The notes under the pieces are model-generated. The model saw nothing but the letters and a program-made list of their open reading frames with translations. It was not told the origin of the DNA and searched no databases. Both the position numbers and the translations under genes were made by a program. A stretch of DNA of 64,000 bases from Aquila chrysaetos chrysaetos (Eukaryota; Chordata; Aves; Accipitriformes; Accipitridae): positions 58,883,204 through 58,947,203 of the forward strand of contig NC_044006.1 of NCBI RefSeq assembly GCF_900496995.4. The letters run 5' to 3'. This document shows, piece after piece, positions 60,801-64,000 of the stretch (positions are counted from its first letter, which is position 1; the number at the start of each line of letters is the position of its first letter).

Positions 60801-63800
60801 TAGCTTGAATGAAGTTTTACCTATTGGCATCAAAAGAAAAAAAATAATTCAAGACTGAGTAATCTTGTTGCTATGTTCCTATACTAAAATCCTTCTTCCT
60901 TTAGTTACAATTGTCCTCTCAGAAATCAGTTAATTATTATATGTTGTAATATATAATGTAAAAAGTAAAGCTAAGAAGTGATTTGTTGCATCTAGCAGCA
61001 TCTTCCAATCTAATTATCAGAGCTATGTATTCTGCATACAATTTAACTAAAGATGTAATGAAGCTGTCAACTATGGCAACTTTTTTCCAAAAAGGAACTT
61101 GAATAGAAAATCCTTTGTTCAAATGTATTTACTGTAGTTTTTCTGCATTTAGGCTTATTTATGAAACAACACATACCACAAAGGGGGCAAGGCAACCAGT
61201 TTTAGATTCATTTAAACACATGTAATAATCTCTGAAATTGCTCAAGAAAGATGCAATATGATGGGCTTCTGTTTAGTTGGGTTTTATTTTTCTTCTTCTA
61301 ATTTCCTTCTGAGTTGCTCACTCACAAGCAACATGCTATGTTCTTTATAAGAACAAGTAGACTCAGCTGTAACTGCTAATTTGATGTCGTACTGCAAGTA
61401 TAGCATAATTGTGAGCAGGGGGACCACCAGGGGAGTTCTGCATTATCCTGGTTTCACTTAAGAGGGCAAAACTGTCCAAGGAATGAATAGAAAATGCCCA
61501 CTATTAAAATAATAAAAATAAAAAAAATAAAGAAAACTAAAGCCTAAAAAAAATAAGGGAGCAGCTGTCAGAATTTGACAACTGTTGAAACATACTGTTC
61601 TTTTAAAATTCAAGACATCTGTAGGTGCACGTTATGATACTTGTTGCCAAGAAAGTGATGCCTTTGTTATTAAAAATATCAGTTATAATGCAAATGAGAG
61701 GAATTGTGTGTTAAGATGAAATCTAAGGGATGGAGCTTGTCTTCACACCGATTATCACAAAATATTGAAATGACAGTTTCAGAGCTTCTCATCAATATGT
61801 TAGGGTATAAAACAGTTGAAGACAGTCAAACAGGAGATAAACTGAAAACAGGACAGAAAAGTAACATTCTTAAAGTCATTCCAGCCAGCTTGTCTTCCTA
61901 AAAACTGATTTAAAAACCAAGTTTGAATACTAATACCTATTTTACACTACAAAACTAAAGTAGAAAAATTATTTTCCTGATTTCTTATTCTATAGTCCAT
62001 TAAATCTTTCTGCATAATTACCTCTTCTTTATAAACTGAGTAAATAACAAATCTTTTTCCTATCAAACTAGTCTTTTAAGAACATAATTTTAGCCAAGTT
62101 TGCCATTTCGAAGTAATTTATCTAAAATTTAGAGTCTGCATTAGAATGTGACTGAAAGACTTGCTCTTCTGTTTTCTGGATTCTGCAGCTTTAAAAGAGG
62201 CTAACATACTATGCTCAATATTCTGAAAACAATTTGATTACTTTAATATTGGCATTTGAAATTAAATGTGAATTACTTAAAAGCCCATTTAAAAACTACA
62301 GCATTGCCAGACATTTTAGCCATACATTTTAGCACCAAAAGCTTCCTGTCTTTTATTACTTTTCTGTTTTTCAGATGTGAATAGCAGTGGATACCTTTAC
62401 AATAAGTAATTAAATAACGCTGCCATTAATTGAAATTCTATTATTATTATTAATGTCATTTCAGGGCGATATTAATAAACTGATGATTTAACTTGTCTCT
62501 GGCTAAAAATTAGCTAATAAGTTACTACATCAGCCAAGTATTTGAGATTGTCTGGTTTTGTTTAATCATTCAGAGAAATTTCTTCTAATATAGGAGATGC
62601 CAAAATCTCTTCAGAACATTTGCTAAAATGCTTTTTTTTTTTTTTTTCCCCTCCTTTTCAAGCTAAAATTTTCCAGGCGTTTTAACATCTTTTAGATTGG
62701 CTTGAGATTCCCACAGAAGACAACAAACAAAAAGTGACATCTACTTAAGAGAAAGTGGAAGTGAAAAAACATGCTACAGGGCTCTCACTTGCCAGTTATG
62801 AATAATGGACCATTTCCATACTTATGTCAACACAGTTCTTAATGTGCTGAAATTAGTGCCACACGTGCAGAGATATATCTCATGATAGCAGGTCTTTAGC
62901 ACTGCTCAGAGTTTCAAAGACAAACTTTCCTTGTCTATTTGTATAAATACATAACCCCCTTTTTATTTAAGCTTAAAAACTGTGCATTAGAAACACCTAA
63001 GTAGTTTAGATGAGTAAACCACTGCAGTTCTAGTGCTTGTTGCAGGAGATTCAGATCACAGTGTCGATGAATGTTCTGAGCATCTACAATACAGACACAC
63101 AATAGTATATTCCTCTGACCCTTTCAAATCAAACAGCAGACTCCAAATCTTAGACAAAAACCATGTAATAAGCAAAATACTATTCTTCCCTTGCTTGAAT
63201 CCCTAAAAGTGTTTGTAAAATGTTTTTCCCTCTATGAACTTAGAGGTTTACCCAGTTAACTCCCTTTCTTAGAAATGTTTGTTCCGAGTGCTAGCTTGTG
63301 GCTTCCCTGCTGCACTGCATTGGCGTTTGAGGGGAACAATGAGTAACAGAAGGCTGTTCTAACAGCCTTAGACCGTCTGCTTGCAACATCAATAAGCTTA
63401 GTGTAGTTCTGTCTCCAAGAAATCAAATTCTTTTGAAAAGAAAATGATGTGTGAGATTTAAAATAGCAGAAGAAGAATTTGGGGGACCAGTTTTTTTTAT
63501 ATTTCTTTCACAGAAGTACTCAGTGTAAAAGGGGAGGTTCTAGATGTGTTGAAGTTGATAGGAATTTTTTATTTGCCTTACTGAATTTATGATTTCACAT
63601 CAAACATAGAGAACAGTTGCTGTATACAGTTATACAAAACCACACAAATTTGTTTCAACTTAGCTATAATCAAGTTCAATAGTAATTTTGCCATGAACTT
63701 ACATGGGAACAAAATTAAGGTACTGTTTCTTCGAGGTTCTCACTCAACGTATTAACTGGCGTAGGTATGTACTATTATTAATCTATTTATTATTAGGAGA

Positions 63801-64000
63801 CATATTCCTAAAACTGCTCAAAACCACCACACTAAATACCTGTATAGTATCGGCTCCTGTCTAGCTGAATATACGTAATTATTGTTAAATTTTACATTAC
63901 TATTCCAAGCATTAATGTTGCAACCTGAAGTAGTCCCATCAAAATAATTTGCTCTCCTCATTTCTGTCAGATTATTTTAGTACTACCAGCAGAGGTTTTC

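Larger units (their letters stand above)
46605..64000 (-). other. PIP4K2A: PIP4K2A gene locus, 3' half (exons 7-10, introns, 3'UTR)
   Basis: This is the minus-strand gene for phosphatidylinositol-5-phosphate 4-kinase type 2 alpha, a cytosolic and membrane-associated lipid kinase that phosphorylates PI5P at the 4-position to give PI(4,5)P2. Four exons with GT/AG borders join in frame and encode 180 residues ending in a stop codon. Counting back from the 406-residue mammalian length, these are residues 227-406. Exons 1-6 (N-terminal lobe and first part of the kinase core) must lie beyond the right edge: I saw no match to the conserved upstream peptides between 55458 and 64000. The left boundary is the inferred poly(A) site. 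PIP4K2B and PIP4K2C are paralogues, but the exon 8 acidic insert reads as the 2A version. Confidence 0.93.
55458..64000 (-). other. PIP4K2A: PIP4K2A intron 6, 3' part
   Basis: At least 8.5 kb of intron runs off the right edge. It holds a GC-rich patch at 55515-55625, AT-rich inverted repeats at 56899-57000, a MIR-like SINE near 57.8 kb and several homopolymer runs. I looked for peptides of the preceding exon (the DLKGSTVAREAS region) and did not find them. The intron is therefore long, as in mammals. Confidence 0.8.

Noticed and set aside
1..64000. tRNA, rRNA and CRISPR-type features
   Set aside because: I saw no tRNA-like A/B box pair with a cloverleaf outside the SINE relics, no rRNA-like blocks, and no regularly spaced identical repeats.

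Overview
The window is nuclear DNA from a bird. It is intron-rich, has degraded CR1 LINEs of several ages, sauropsid MIR-like SINE relics, and a solo LTR (endogenous retrovirus) of a type I recognise from avian genomes. There are no bacterial-style genes. The only protein-coding gene I can support is PIP4K2A (phosphatidylinositol-5-phosphate 4-kinase type 2 alpha). It lies on the minus strand and only its 3' half is present. In mammals this gene is in the SPAG6 - PIP4K2A - ARMC3 neighbourhood, so the left part of the window is probably the gene-poor interval downstream of PIP4K2A, on the SPAG6 side. That placement is inferred; no SPAG6 exon is visible here.

Region by region. 1-8.6 kb is intergenic, with an old CR1 fragment near 3.4 kb, a 2 kb antisense CR1 copy at 4.7-6.7 kb and a TAA microsatellite at 6.9 kb. 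8.6-11.2 kb alternates CpG-rich and AT-rich sequence and looks like a regulatory or conserved noncoding block. 11.2-18.5 kb is AT-rich and gene-free, with one notable inverted repeat at 16.45 kb. 18.6-20.8 kb holds two dense CpG islands on either side of a 580 bp AT-rich core rich in homeodomain-like motifs and carrying a TATA box. This is the best candidate in the window for a promoter or developmental enhancer. 20.8-46.6 kb is intergenic: the solo LTR at 23.8-24.4 kb, a small CpG patch at 25.4 kb, ancient and younger CR1 pieces, MIR relics, a degraded LINE reverse-transcriptase fragment, and small local duplications.

46.6-64 kb is PIP4K2A, read right to left: intron 6 (partial, at least 8.5 kb), coding exon 7 (55344-55457), exon 8 (51827-52070), exon 9 (50730-50833), and last coding exon 10 (48849-48929). 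A probable 3'UTR of about 2.2 kb follows, to a poly(A) signal at 46629-46634. The four exons join in phase, have GT/AG borders, and encode the C-terminal 180 residues of a protein that aligns without gaps to my memory of the 406-residue mammalian protein. Exon numbers assume the mammalian ten-exon structure.

I found no tRNA, rRNA, CRISPR array or clearly new protein system. The items most worth checking are the CpG/AT/CpG sandwich, the 16.45 kb foldback, and a GC-rich patch placed directly upstream of PIP4K2A exon 7.
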